Shown here piece by piece: positions 1-12,512 of a stretch of DNA of 64,000 nucleotides. The notes under the pieces were generated by a model that saw nothing but the letters and a program-made list of their open reading frames with translations, searched no databases and had not been told where the DNA came from. The DNA is taken from assembly GCF_019393635.1 (NCBI RefSeq), contig NC_057867.1:58732492-58796491 (forward strand), given 5' to 3'. Position 1 is the stretch's first letter. Each line of letters begins with the position of its first letter. The position numbers were made by a program, and so were the translations under genes. The stretch comes from Dromiciops gliroides (lineage: Eukaryota; Chordata; Mammalia; Microbiotheria; Microbiotheriidae).

Positions 1-710
1 AGTGGCAGCGCCAAAGCTGCGGCAGAGTCTGGCCCCCTGAGAATCTCAATTATTTGTACCTAGCTTATATATCCAAGTGAGGTCAGGTCAAAATGAACAT
101 CAAGGACAGGCTTTAGAACCCCAAAGTCACCACAGGGCTTGAGCCACAGTGGAAAGGAAGTCCCACTCATCTTGTCTTGAGGAAGGGAGGATCTGAAGAA
201 AATATCTCAGTGCTCAAACTAGAAGCGCCCAGGCCCAGGGGTTCTGAGATCCCAAACACTGTCTTGAGATGCCAGAGAGGACTTTGAAGATCCAGAGGTC
301 TGAACCTCAAAGACCCTGTGAGGGGGGGGGTCAGAGCAAGAACTCTGAGGATTCAGAGTGACAGCAGGCAGGGCAGACAACTTCACCCCAAAGTGCAGTA
401 GGGGGCCCTTCAAGGCTGCCCCTCACTGTTAAAGGAGTATAGGACTTGTAAAGAGCTAGAAGCTCTGCTCTAAGTGATCTCCAAGGTCCCCTCCAGACTC
501 AATTTTCTGAATCTAGTTTAATGTAATTTTTCTTTGCAAATAAAATAGACTGATGGGACTGTCTTCTTTTCACACAAGAAGTCAGAGTCCCTTCATAATT
601 CCCCTGCCTTGCAATGAAAAAAAAATGCTGGAAAGGTTAAGGGTTTCCCCCTCTTACATGGAAGGGATGCAGTTGGAAGCAGTACATTGTTCATGTAGAA
701 ATAAATGGTC

Positions 711-869
711 GGGAGCAGCTAGGTGGTGCAGTGGATAGAGCACCGGCCCTGGAGTCAGGAGTACCTGAGTTCAAATCCGGTCTCAGACACTTAACACTAG
801 CTGTGTGACCCTGGGCAAGTCACTTAACCCCAATTGCCTCACTAAAAAAAAAATAAATTAAAAAAAATA
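711..869 (+). mobile_element. WSINE1-type SINE
   Basis: Full head (GCAGCTAGGTGGTGCAGTGG) to A-rich tail, with target duplication ATAAATGGTC at 701-710 and 870-879. Subfamily ending TTGCCTCAC. Confidence 0.85.
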
Positions 870-1195
870 ATAAATGGTCATCTTACCCCACTGACATTCT
901 CCTATTATGTCAGTGGACTCTTCCATAGAAATAAACCAAAGCAACACTTGCCATATTATCCATCTCATCTTTGAAGATGAGGGTTTACCGGAATGAGTGG
1001 CAGGGAAAGTGGCTAAGATTCAGCATCCCAGGGGGAACAAGATTGACCCACCAGCCATTTAGCTAAGGCACTTGTACCTTCATTGTTCATGGCTCAAAGG
1101 AGATGAACTGGAAAATGGGTGGTCTCTGGATCAGATGCTGGTCCCAAAACCCAAGCAGAGGTTGAAGAGGCAGACACTTGTTGAAGGGAGGAAGG

Positions 1196-1470
1196 ATGGA
1201 ATTAGTATTTATATAGTACCTACTATGTGCTATGCAATGTACTAAGTGCTTTGTAAATGTTTTCTTTTTTGAGACTCACAACAGACCCGGAGTGGGGGGT
1301 GGTTGTGGGTACTATTATTATCCCCATTTTACAGTTGAGGAAACTGAGGCAGACAGGGGTTATGAGACTTGCCCAGGGTCACCAGCTAGTAAGTATCTAA
1401 GGCTAGATCTGAAATCTGGTCTTCCTGACTCTAGGCCCAGGTCTCTATCCACTGTGCTACCAAACTAAGA
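1196..1470 (-). mobile_element. MIR/THER1-type core SINE
   Basis: ACCTACTATGTGCTATGC, CCCATTTTACAGTTGAGGAA, GACTTGCCCAGGGTCACC: near full length. Confidence 0.75.
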
Positions 1471-1698
1471 GATGTGTATCACAGGTGGTTAAACATAGAA
1501 ACCTGAAAAGAAAGATGAACATGAGGAAGAGGGAATGAGGAAAGAGGAAGTGTGAGCATGGAGAATAGCTGGTGAAATGGGAATGGAAACACAAGCACAC
1601 ACACAAAACAATTGGGGGTAGGGAGAATAGCCACAGAGATATAGAACAGGTAAGTCAATCATTCAATCAGCAAATGTTTATTAAGAATCTATTGTGGG

Positions 1699-1855
1699 AG
1701 GGCAGCTAGGTGGCACATTGGATAAAGCACCGGCCCTGGATTCAGGAGGTCCTGAGCAGCCTCTAGACACTTGACACTTACTAGCTGTGTGACCCTGGGC
1801 AAGTCACTTAACCCTCATTGCCCTGCAAAAAAAAAAAATTTTAATTAAAAAAAAA
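1699..1855 (+). mobile_element. WSINE1-type SINE, first of three in a row
   Basis: Subfamily ending TTGCCCTGC, with A-rich tail. The target motif AAGAATCTATTGTGGG precedes it and recurs after its tail. Confidence 0.85.
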
Positions 1856-1868
1856 AGAATCTATTGTG

Positions 1869-2008
1869 GGGGCAGCTAGGTGGCACAGTGGATAGAGCAC
1901 TGGCCCTGGATTCAGGAGGACCTGAATTCAAATTCGGCTGCAGACACTTGACACATACTAGCTGTGTGACCCTGGGCAAGTCATTTAACCCTCATTGCCC
2001 CTCAAAAA
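1869..2008 (+). mobile_element. WSINE1-type SINE, second of three in a row
   Basis: Head to TTGCCCCTC, then a short A tail, followed by a third copy of the target motif AGAATCTATTG. Confidence 0.85.
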
Positions 2009-2028
2009 AAAGAATCTATTGGGGCGGG

Positions 2029-2180
2029 GAGCAGCTAGGTGGCACAATGGATAAAGCACCTAGATTCAGGAGGACCTGAGTTCAAATGCGGCCTCAGACA
2101 CTTGACACTTACTAGCTGTGTGACCCTGGGCAAGTCATTTAACCCTCATTGCCCTGCAAAAACCAAACCAAAACAAAACC
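2029..2180 (+). mobile_element. WSINE1-type SINE, third of three in a row
   Basis: Head GCAGCTAGGTGGCACAATGG; a 10-base stretch after ATAAAGCAC is lost. It ends TTGCCCTGC with an AACCAAACC-type tail and is followed by a TG microsatellite. Confidence 0.85.
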
Positions 2181-2188
2181 ACCCTGTG

Positions 2189-2222
2189 CCTGTGTGTGTG
2201 TGTGTGTGTGTATGTGTGTGAA
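2189..2222. repeat. (TG)n microsatellite
   Basis: About 16 units with one TA interruption, at the tail of the third clustered SINE. Confidence 0.9.
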
Positions 2223-2279
2223 TGTGCAAGGTATGTATGTTTGTGAGTGAATACATGTAAAAAACTATCATATAGTAGG

Positions 2280-2840
2280 TGTTGGGGATACAGAAATAAA
2301 AATGAAACTCTCTGAACTCAAGACACTAACACTATGGGTAGGGCAACATGTATATAAATAATTCGATACAAAAATATTCAAAATAAATACAAGATAATTT
2401 TGTGGTGAAGGTGATATCACCTGGGGGTGAGTGAGTGACTGGGCAGAAACCAGAAAAGGACTCAGTTGGACTCAAAGAAGTAAGGATGAGGAGGAACTGT
2501 ATTATAGGCATAGGAGATAGCCCAGGCAAAAGCATGATGACAGGAAATGAAAGTCACAGAGTTAGAGCTAGAACATATCTCTGAAGCTATTTATTTCAAC
2601 CTCATGGGGAAACTAAGGCCAAGGGAAGTTAAGTGATGACCAAGTGACACAGGAAATTCAATATCAGAGGCAGGATTTGAACCCATGGCATCTGAGTCCA
2701 AAGTCAGCACTCTTTCCAGTTTGGCTGAACTTGTGAAGGGGAGTAATGTGCAATGATACTGGAAAGGGAGGTTATGAAGGGCAGGAGAGATAATCCCACT
2801 AGGAAGAGAGGAGAGGGCTTGAAAAGTTAGGAAAGCCCAT
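2280..2840 (+). repeat. Old repeat mix: ancient family plus MIR-like piece
   Basis: GTTGGGGATACAGAAATAAA at the left; a core-SINE-like piece (GGGGAAACTAAGGCC, GGATTTGAACCCATGGC) at 2540-2725. Confidence 0.4.
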
Positions 2841-3559
2841 GGGTACAAAAAGGAAGCATGTCTATTCTCAAGAGTCTTCTTAGAGTGTTAAGGGCTGAGA
2901 TGACCAAGCCCCAGCTTGTACTTCAGGGCAGTGGCTCAGGAAGGCCACAGGCTGGGGAAAAAGGAGGTTCTGCTGTACAATCATCTCAGAACTCCTCAGG
3001 TCCCATCCCTTTTCCACCAAACTTTTTTTTTTTTTTAATGTTATGGTTTTCAGGGAGTCTGATTATTCTTAAATTATCTTTCCTTGATTTATCTTCCAGA
3101 TCATTTAGTTTTGATATTAGGTTAAAATCTTATAATACATTAAAGATATATGATACTAAATATTATTAAATATCAATATTAAATATATTTTCTTTTTCTT
3201 TTTTTTCTCTTGATTTTGTGCTAATGTTTCTTGCCTTCTCACTGAATCATCAATTTCTCAATGTCCTATTCTACTTTTCAGGGGGTCTCTTACTTGGGTA
3301 TCTTAATCCTTTGTTTCACCTCCTCTAGGGATTAACGGCTTTGCAGAAAATCCAGTTTCTTCTTTGTATCTCTGCTTGCAGTTGTTAAAGAGTTAAATAT
3401 GCAATAATTGTTCACACTAGATGGTATGATTTAATCATCTCTCCAACTTTAGGTTCTGGGCTGAGACTTTGTGACATTGTCAGAATCATATTTCTGAATG
3501 CATAAAATCAAATACATAGGATTAGAAAGGAAACCAATTATGTTGAAATAGTTATCAAA

Positions 3560-3690
3560 ATAATATCACATTTCTTGCCTTCACACTGGGTAGGAGAGGG
3601 GTGGGAGAGAGGAAGAGAATTTGGAACTTACAAAAAATTTAAATGACTTAAAAATAAATAATTATTTTAAAGAACAAAAAAGGAAATAGT
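3560..3690 (+). mobile_element. L1-like LINE 3' UTR, short
   Basis: GGGTAGGAGAGGGGTGGGAG, AATTTGGAACTTACAAAAAA, AAATAATTATTTTAAAG. Same family as 14.1-14.4 kb, much shorter. Confidence 0.5.
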
Positions 3691-3724
3691 TGTCAAAAAT
3701 ATATATATATATATTTAAAAAAAC

Positions 3725-3768
3725 AAAACAAGTTTGTGGACCCCCTAGGTTAAGAACTCCAGACCTCA
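3725..3768. mobile_element. Right-end fragment of the same hAT MITE
   Basis: GTTTGTGGACCCCCTAGGTT, AAGAACTCCAGA: only the terminal part of the element is left. Confidence 0.45.
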
Positions 3769-3769
3769 G

Positions 3770-4215
3770 ACAATCTCCTCATTTTACACACAAGAAAATT
3801 GAGACCTAAAGAGGTGAAGTGTCTAAAGTCCTAAAGGTAGTGAGTGAATAGCAGAGTGAGGATTTGAATCCAGGTCTCCTGACTACAAATTCTGGGGCTC
3901 TTTTCACTCAACCAGTTAGGGAGAATAAGTGATAGGTAGATTGGCCAGACTTTGAATTGTCCAGGCAGAAACCCAAATAGTAGTAGCTTACATCTCTCCA
4001 TATCACTATGATTACAAAGGGTTTTATACACAGGATCTCATTTGATCCCCACCACAACCCCATGAGGTGAATAGTGCCAGGATTGTTACCTCCATTTTAT
4101 AGATAAGGGGACTGAGGTTCAGAGAGGTTCTGGAACTTGCCCAAGGTCACACAGTAGAAAGTAAGTGGCAGAATTAGCACTTAACCCCAGCTATTCTGAC
4201 TCCAATGCCAGTGCT
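3770..4215 (-). mobile_element. Two adjacent MIR-type SINEs
   Basis: Pieces at 3770-3925 and 4018-4212, each with a GGATTTGAATCC or CTTGCCCAAGGTCACAC block. Confidence 0.6.
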
Positions 4216-4222
4216 CTTTTCT

Positions 4223-4401
4223 GTTGTTGTTGTTTGTCCATCATTCTCGAAGAGGACCATGACATGGGTTGATGTCATGACTTGCACTGAATTGTATTTA
4301 AGTGAGGGAGGGCTGTGCAAGGTCACCAACCTCTCTCCTCCAGAGCCATCTGGGTCCAGTGGCAAGAGATACATCAGGACGACTAGAGATGGCCCCGGAT
4401 G
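4223..4401 (-). repeat. Tail module of composite SINE, left arm of inverted repeat
   Basis: Starts TGTTGTTGTTGTTTGTCC and runs to GGCCCCGGAT. It is the reverse complement of 4446-4625 with about eight mismatches in 179 positions. The tRNA-like head is absent. Confidence 0.8.
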
Positions 4402-4445
4402 TATTTCTTCTACAACATAGCATAAAAGGCCAAGGTCTCCCACTG

Positions 4446-4625
4446 CATCCAGGGCCATCTCCAGTCGTCCTGATGTAGATCTTGCCACTGGACCCAGATG
4501 GCTCTGGAGGAGAGAGGTTGGTGACCTTGCACAGCCCTCCCTCACTTAAATACAATTCAGTGCAAGTTATGACATCACCCCATGTCATGGTCCTCTTCCA
4601 GAATGAAGGACAAACAACAACAACT
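4446..4625 (+). repeat. Tail module of composite SINE, right arm of inverted repeat
   Basis: Runs ATCCAGGGCCATCTCCAGTC to CAACAACAACAAC. It shares with the left arm the loss of four bases (CACT) that the other copies in this window keep. The loop between arms is about 44 bp. Confidence 0.8.
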
Positions 4626-4802
4626 TTCTCACCAAGGTGGATCTTTAAATCACTGTTAGTAGTACTTATACCTCCTAGAAAACACTCTACTCTTTGGTGG
4701 AGGATTAAATGTTTCCCACCTATTGTTTGGGTGGGTGGGGTTGACACATAGGGATGACCTTTAGCTATCATATACCTAGTACAAGTCATCAATTTCTTGT
4801 TT

Positions 4803-4829
4803 GGCCCCCCCACCCCCCCCACCCCCCGC
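4803..4829. repeat. C-rich tract
   Basis: Runs of C7, C8 and C6 split by single A. Confidence 0.9.
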
Positions 4830-5817
4830 AAAAAAAGGATTGGATACACTCTCCTTAATTATTGTCACTGGGATCAAGTTACTTCAGGCATCAGAGCTTC
4901 CCATCAAAGTCACATGACATGAGGCTGGAGGGATTTTCTCTCTTTGCCCACAAGATAAATTAGTCATTTGTAAATGAGCACCTTGAGCTAAAGTGCAAGT
5001 TCTGACTGCTGATATCCTGCTGTTTAGAAGAAAGATTATCACAAAGGTATCTATTGATATTAGGCAAAAGCTCAAGGTACCATTCGACATACTCATTTGG
5101 GGTAATTAATGTATACTGAAAATGGTTTCTTTTTCCTAAATTAAATCTCATTTCAAAGGTCTAAAAGAGACTTCCATATTTATCAATATAGACTTTCTGT
5201 CAATTTGACAATTGTTTATTTTAGCAGGTTTCGGGGTGAACATCCCCTGGAAGGGCCCCTGCTAGCATTTTGCACAGGGCCTTTGGACCTGTGTCACTAC
5301 ATTTCTGTCTAGGTGAGCCCAGCTGCCTTGGTGGGAGGTGGGGGAGCTTCTAACCGCTTCTGCCCCTTTCAGGGAATTTGAGTCTTGAGTCTTGAACTTG
5401 AGGCTTTCTTGAGAACTTGACTGCTAATGAGAGATACAGAGTCAGGAAGACCTGTTTTCAAGTGCTACTTCTGACATATACCAGCTGTGAGACCTTGAGC
5501 AAGTCACTGTAAAGTAGTCTGGCTTCTGGTTCATTTAGTGTTAGGAACCAATTCACAGCAATCATTTGGCTATGAGCTTGGTTGCTCCTGAAGACAGTTG
5601 CTAAAATAACCCATGTAGAAAAGAACATTAGAGCATTTGGTAGGACTTGGTGATGCATATAATACTCCTAAGGAAGCCATTGTATGCAATGTACATTAGA
5701 ATCAAATTTTATGAGTCTGGTTTGCAGGATCTTAGGAAGATGGTCTTGCCTGAGACAGAGAATGACACTTCTGGGTCTGTACTGGTTCATCCATCATAAC
5801 ACATAGAGCCATAAATA

Positions 5818-6085
5818 GGAAGAAAACAAGCATTTATTAAGCACCTACTATGTGCCAAGTACTATACCAAGCACTTTACAATTATTCTCTCATTTGATCC
5901 TCAGAACCTTGGGGGGTAGGTGGTGTTTTTATCCCAATTTTACATTTGAAGAAACTGAAGCACACAGAGGTTAAGTGAATTGCCCAGGGTCTCTCACATA
6001 GTAAGTATCAGAGGTTGGATTTGAATCCAGGTCTTCCTGAGTTCAGGCCCAGCACTGTATCCACTGCATGACCTAGCCAGCCCCT
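5818..6085 (-). mobile_element. MIR/THER1-type core SINE, near full length
   Basis: AGCACCTACTATGTGCCAAG to CACTGCATGACCTAGCC, including both CORE and 3' LINE-like blocks. Confidence 0.75.
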
Positions 6086-6089
6086 TCAT

Positions 6090-7960
6090 AAATGCCTCCC
6101 TCCCCAATTGCCTCCCAACCCCAAGTTAGGAAGGATCATATAGAATTAGAAGCCATATAGAGTATGATTTATAGTATCCCTGACAAGTGATGATCCAACT
6201 GTTATTTAAAGACCTTCTGTGAAGGTCTTTACCACCACCTCTTGAGACTGCCCATTGTACTTTTGAAAGGAGGTTGAATGTCTGATAGAGGAGTTTGTGT
6301 TTGCTTCTCCAGCGCTACAAATTTTTCCATTACCACTTGTTATTCATCTGGGCCTGATGATGAAACTCATCAAGAACATCTATGCATCCTCCTCTTATCT
6401 GCTTGCCTATCTTGGGCATTGTTTTCTTTCCATTTTAGTATAAAGATTATTCTCTTTTGCAGAGAAAGGCAAAATAAGAATTAAGTAGTTCTTCCATCCA
6501 TAGCCAGAATCATTTCCCATCCACTCTGATCTCCATTCTGCGATTTCCTTGTTCTCCCTCATCCCAGTCCAAGTTGAATCCGACCTTCTCATTTTACAGA
6601 AAAGGACAATGAGGCTTAGAGAAGATGAATGACTTATCTAGAGCATTTAAATCCTCTGCTGCATGTGTTACCACTTACTCATAATCAGGTATTCCTTTCA
6701 TCAGAAAAAAATTCACAAGAAAAAACATTACTAGGGTACTGTGGTTAACAAAAGAAAATATTGATATATGGTTTCCTCTTGAAACTTTCATTTAAAGATA
6801 TTCACCCTAATGTAGAAAAAGCCACACCAAATAGAGAATAACATAAAAAGGATTTGGGCAGGCAAACTTAATACATACTTATCTATGTACATGTGACATC
6901 TGTATACAAGTGACATCTGTGTACATACAACATATATAACATCTGTGATAAGTGACATATGGCATACTACCTTCTGACCCAGTTGAAATGTTTAGAAGAA
7001 GAAGAAGTGTGTTCTTTCAATTTCCATTTCCAGGTTCTTAATCTCACTGTCTCTGTCAGGCTCTGTTGCTGTCTCTGTCTCTGTTTTTCTGTCTCTTTGT
7101 CTCTTTCTCATCTTCTCTTTTTAAATGAGCAGTTTTTCAGTTGGATCAGTCTTTTTAAATTGAGATCCTTTCCAAACATTCATATTTGTATATTCTTAAT
7201 TTTAGTTCCTTTCCTGACTCCATCTTCATACCTTTTACAAACAACTCTTCTCTTTTTTCCATTTGTCAAGGGGAAGGACTTTCTGTCTATTTCCACATGA
7301 AATTTTTGGAGAGAGGCTGTTTGCCCAATTGAAGGTGGCCCTTGGTGCATCCAATGTCCTACAGTGATGGTTGTTGTTGCCTGACTAAGCACATCATTAA
7401 ATAGACCCTTTTAGGTGGAACATAAATAATAAGCATTGCTGTAAATAAACACAGTAGATTCTTTGGCATCTCTTAGTCAGTGGATTTGGGCTCCATTCCC
7501 AGACTAAATTTGCAGCTGTGAACAAACCATCCTGGGTCTTAGGTAACTCACCTGTAAAATGGGGATGCCATGAATACAAATGTTTCCTGAAGACTAATCA
7601 ACTTCTGTTTATAGAGTGCTGCTAAAATTCAAAATGGCGCTAGGACAAAAAAATCCCCATATTTTAAGACTACTTATAGCTAGATGATCACATCCAAGTA
7701 ATTGACAAATGCCTATTTGTCTAAAAGAAATGTCTTCCTGTTGATCTGAGACAACAGACTTTTAAGATTTTCTGGTGGATTTGAAAACTTGAGAGGTCAG
7801 CTGTTTCAATTCCCAAATTAATGAACCAATCTCAATAGTAAAATGCAACATGAATCTAGGTTGAATTGCATTGTGGTGCAACCAAGAGCCATGTAACTTG
7901 AATTATGTAGATTGACCAACCCCAATGGGCCCAGTCCTAATCATACCAGTCAGCAGTTAG
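6090..7960. other. No gene seen
   Basis: AT-rich with a CTCTGT-type pyrimidine stretch at 7040-7115. No long ATG-started frame, and no repeat I can name apart from possible MIR scraps. Confidence 0.5.
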
Positions 7961-9224
7961 CCAGCAGTCATTAATTAAGCCCTTCATATTTTCTAGGCAC
8001 TGAGCTAAGCCCTGGGGATACAAAGAAAGGCAAAAAACCATGGCCCCTGCCATGAACCAATTCCCATTCTACTGAGAGAATGTTATCACCACTTCAACAG
8101 AGAAGTATGGATATAGCCATTGTAGAAGAAAGACTACAATTAGTCCACCTCTTTTCTTAAACAAGTATTAGAAATTTAGTAAGTAGGTAATGAAAAGTCC
8201 TTGTTCTGACAGCAATAGTCAGAGTTTCCTTGAGTTCTTGTTTAGTCAGAAGTCTAGAGGGCAAGTAACCAACCAGGGTAAGGCAACTCCCTACACTCGA
8301 CTAACATGGGTGTCATTAGAAAGAGTCTCTCCCTCTAGACAATGCAGAATTAACCTCCAACTTCTGTGATTATATAACCCTTTGATTTGAGAATAAAAGT
8401 GAAGGTCGAGACTATAGGAAAGCACAATGTAGTAGGTGAGAGAACAAAACTTTAATACTTTTGCAAGATTTACCTTTCTGGAAATCTCCCTTATTATCCA
8501 AAAAGATATTTTCAGAAGGCAATTTTCCCAGGAGGTGATAACAAGGTTCTGTCAGGGAAGCCAAAGACTGTCAAGGCTGTGCTGTGAGGCCAATACCTCG
8601 AATTGGCAGGGAAGGGAGGATGGATTGAGGAGGGAAGACTTCAAATCCCTAGATGCCCAGCCCCATTTCATGCAATGGAAAAGTTTCCTCCACTTCTGCA
8701 AAGGGGAAATGGTAGAAATTCATAGCTTACTCTATGAGGAATCATGGCAGGAAAATGGATAGTCTCCTGGGGTGTGAGGAGAAAAATGGGAGATGTAGCT
8801 CATGGGAACAGTGTTCCTTCCCCAGGCTCCTTAGTGCTGTTCCACCTTCTTGAAAAATATACCCATGATGATGACATATGACTAATAGAGTACATCATTA
8901 ATAATTCAGTAAAGTAAAATAAAGCTCATTTTGGATTGAAGAACTGTCCACTCCATCGGATTTGTGAAAAATAAATAGCAATGGTGTGAAGGACATGAAT
9001 AAATGAAAGGGGATTAATTCATAACATATTTCACTTTACTTTTTCCCTTTCTGGAAAGGTTTGTTTTTGTTTTGGTTTGGTTTTTTAATATATATAAGCA
9101 AAACTTACTGACAGGAAGAAGACTGATTTTATTTCCTGTTATCTGTTTATGGATTTAATTACAGATGGTTTGGAGAGTCATCACAATATAAAAGAAAGCA
9201 TCATGAGTTTTAAGTCAGAAGATC

Positions 9225-9545
9225 TGGGTTTGATTAATATGGGCTCAAAGAGACATTAAAGACTCTCTAGTCACACACCAAATTTTACCCAAAAGGAACT
9301 GGGGCCTGAGGTTAAATGATTTGTCCAAGGTCAAAGATCAGAACGGGTAGTAAAGTCACAGAGCCAGAATTTAAATACAGATCAAACCCACCACTCTCAC
9401 CATTGTGTGATACTACTTCTGCCACAAACTGTGTATTTTTGCACCCCAAATTTAATCTTTCTGAGCCTCAGTTTATTCATCTGTAAAATGAGGATAATAC
9501 TTGCAGTCACTACCTTGCATGGGAGGAAAACAGTAAGATAATAAA
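9225..9545. mobile_element. MIR-type pieces in opposite orientation
   Basis: A minus copy at 9225-9420 (CCAAGGTCAAAGATC) is followed by a plus piece at 9420-9545 (GCCTCAGTTTATTCATCTG). Confidence 0.5.
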
Positions 9546-9887
9546 TTGAAACATTGACTCTTATTTCTGGGCTGTTTTATGATCCAGAAGAGCCAATGGG
9601 GGCTAAAGGTAGAGGAGCAATGACACCCTGGAACTTTGTAGTGGGACACATTCTATGAGAGTTCAGTTTGGAAGGGGGATAGGATTATGAAGGGATATAG
9701 TGTGATATAAGGCTGGAAAGCTAGTGTGGGGCTAAGTTAGAGAAGGCCTTGAATGCCAGGTTAAGGAAAGAAAGCATTCCAGAGAGCTTACAGTATCATG
9801 TCTTCGCAAGAGCCTCTTTGGTGAATAATAGCCATTTTACCTATAGCATGTGGACATTGATGAAATGTCCTAAAGATGTATGGATAT

Positions 9888-10054
9888 GGGGCAACTAGGT
9901 GGCACAGTGGATAAAGCACCAGCCCTGGATTCAGGAGGACCTGAGTTCAAATATGACCTCAGACCCTTGACACTTACTAGCTGTATGACCCTGGGCAAGT
10001 CATTTAACCCTCACTGCCCCACCAAAAAAAAAAGAAAAGAAAGAATGAAAAAGA
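9888..10054 (+). mobile_element. WSINE1-type SINE
   Basis: Target duplication ATGTATGGATAT at about 9876-9887 and 10055-10066. Tail is A-rich with G interruptions. Confidence 0.85.
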
Positions 10055-10269
10055 ATGTATGGATATCACTTCATCTGATCCTCACAAGAACTCTATGAAA
10101 TAAGGAGATGTGTGTGGGGACATGGGGGTGGGGATATGGTGCACAGCAGGTGGTCCTGACTTGTGATTTCATGAATGATGTTCAAATTCTCTCAGCTGAT
10201 ACAGATCAAGAACTCCTCTGTAGATTATAGTTTCAGTTTTCGGAGGCACTCACAGATTGAATAGATGAA

Positions 10270-10970
10270 TTATAAAGCATGTAAAATATTAGCATGCTTT
10301 AACATTTGCAAAGAATTATGTGTACTCTCCTCTTTAATCCTGTGAAGTAGGTGTTATTATCATACTTGTTTTATAGATGAGGAAACTGAGACAAAAAGAG
10401 GTTAAGTAACTTGCCATAGGTCACAGCTAAGCATCCACGACAGGATTTGAACTGACTCCAGTCCAGCACTATATCCACTCTACCACTTAGTTGCCCTGTT
10501 TCTTAACTACCAGGCACTGTGCTAAGCACTAGGGAACAGCAACAACAAGGGATAGAAATACAAACATGCAAGACAGTCCCTGCCCTCAAATAGCTTATAT
10601 TCTAATGGAGTACAATAATATATGGAAAGGAGCTAGAAAGAGGAATGAGCTGAGTGGAGGGACTATCTTTTGCCTTTCTTTGTATCCCCAGCACTTAGCA
10701 GGGTGCCTGACAAGTAGCAGACACTTAACAAATGTTCACTGAATGAATGAAGCAGGACTTGATCCCAAGATTTCCTGACTCCAAGGCTGGGCCGCAATCC
10801 ACTGTCATATTTTATGATTTACAAAATAACCTTCTTAGGCTGGTTATATCCCTGTTTTGCAAATGAATAAACTGAGTCTCAGAGAGGTTAAAGACTTACC
10901 CATAGCTACAATTAGAGGCTGAATCTGCCACTCCTCTCTCCGAATTCTGGGTTCTGTCAGCTATACCAGG
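10270..10970 (-). mobile_element. MIR-type SINEs around an L2 end
   Basis: Copies at 10270-10495 (GATGAGGAAACTGAGAC) and 10805-10970 (AACTGAGTCTCAGAGAGG), with old repeat and L2 sequence between. Confidence 0.6.
10640..10752 (+). mobile_element. L2 LINE 3' end
   Basis: TTTGTATCCCCAGCACTTAG, GGTGCCTGACAAGTAG, AACAAATGTTCACTGAATG. Confidence 0.6.
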
Positions 10971-12174
10971 GACCACTGGCTCTCTGTCCTCCATTTAAAG
11001 GGAGGCTCCATTCTTGTTCCTCATCAACAAGGCATGGGGCCCCGAGTCATTAAACTATAGGAAAGAGTGACAAGAATTGAACTATAATGAAAGTAATCGT
11101 CTCATGCAGCTATAAAAAAGCCCCTAAGCTTCAGGAATCCTCATGTTGTTATTCATTTTATCAGTTTTATGTCTGTTGCTTGACTATTTTTCTTGGTGCT
11201 GTTTATAGATCAATTTATAAATCATAAAATATACTACCTCCTACGGGCAATGTTTAATATAAAGTGTGACTCCCAGAATTCCCTGATTGTTTTCACTAAA
11301 GATGTGGATATGTACTCTATTCCTTATGCTGTTATATTCTAGAGTTTTCTGTTATGAGGTAGGTGAAAAATCTCTAGAGATAGTGAATGCGTGCCCAGTC
11401 TCCAACAAAGACCCAAACACTAAGCTGGCCCAAGAAGTGTTCTTTGAGTAGTCTGTGAGTGGTGGAAAATCACTCTGGAGCAGAGTCAGAAAGATCTGAC
11501 TTCTACCACTGACTCCAATTCAACAAGCATTTTTTTCAATTAACAAGCATTTTCCCCCTCACCCACCCACTTCCTTTTCCAATGAAAAAAGAAAAACAAA
11601 GAAGATCTTATAACAAATATCCATACTCAAGCAAAAGAAATTCCTCCATTGGCCATGTCCAGAAATCTTTGCTTTATTCTGTATCTTGCTATATCACCTT
11701 TGTATCAGGAGGCAGGAAGGGCCTGCCAATTGCAAGATACCTTGATATGCTGGGGGGTACAAAGATGAAAGGAAAACCAGTCCTTGCCTTCAGTTGTTCA
11801 GTCATCAACAAGCATTTCTTAAGAGCTTACTCTGGAAAGAGACAACATCCAAACAACCTTTTATGTAGGGTTCTTGTGGAATGTGAGATTTGAGAAGATT
11901 CTTGAAGGAATCCAGGAGGTAGAGGTAAAGGGGGAGAGAATCCCCAGGCATGAGAAATGGAGTATCATGAATGGGAAGAACAGCAAGGAGAACAGTGTCA
12001 CTGGAGCTTAGGGGGAATAAAATAGAAGATGGTAGGAAGGGGCCAGCAAGTGAAGGCCTTTAAAAGCCAAACAGAGGATTTTATATTAGATCCTGGAGGT
12101 AATGGGGAGTCACTGGAGTTTATCAACTTGGGGGAGGTACAACATAGATACAGCATTGACAACATTATTTGAGG

Positions 12175-12315
12175 GGACAGCTAGGTGGCGCAGTGGATAA
12201 AGCATCTGCCCTGGCTTCAGGAGGACCTGAATTCAAATCTGACCTCAAACACTTGACACTTACTAGCTGTGTGGCCCTGGGCAAGTCACTTAACACTCGT
12301 TTCCCTGCAAAAAAA
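12175..12315 (+). mobile_element. WSINE1-type SINE
   Basis: 17-bp target duplication GACAACATTATTTGAGG at 12158-12174 and 12316-12332. Inserted in an older repeat that resumes unchanged. Confidence 0.9.
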
Positions 12316-12365
12316 GACAACATTATTTGAGGAAGAAGGGAGTGCTAATAAGAGAGGCTGGGGGG

Positions 12366-12512
12366 GGGGCAGCTAGGTGGCACAGTGGATAGAGCACCAG
12401 CCCTGGATTCAGGAGGATCTGAGTTCAAATCGGGCCTCAGGCGCTTAACACATACTAGTTGTGTGACCCTGGGCAAGTCACTTAACCCCTATTGCCTCAC
12501 CAAAAAAAAAAG
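12366..12512 (+). mobile_element. WSINE1-type SINE
   Basis: Starts after a G run, ends TTGCCTCACC with A10, then a short (GA)n. No clear target duplication. Confidence 0.8.

Noticed and set aside
1864-2221. Short frames over SINE copies (for example 1864-2079)
   Set aside because: They are translations of the SINE; the same peptide pattern (ALDSGGPEFK..) recurs at every copy.
4174-4849. Overlapping frames on both strands (123 and 183 codons)
   Set aside because: They are readings of the inverted repeat; the same peptide appears on both strands because the arms are complementary.
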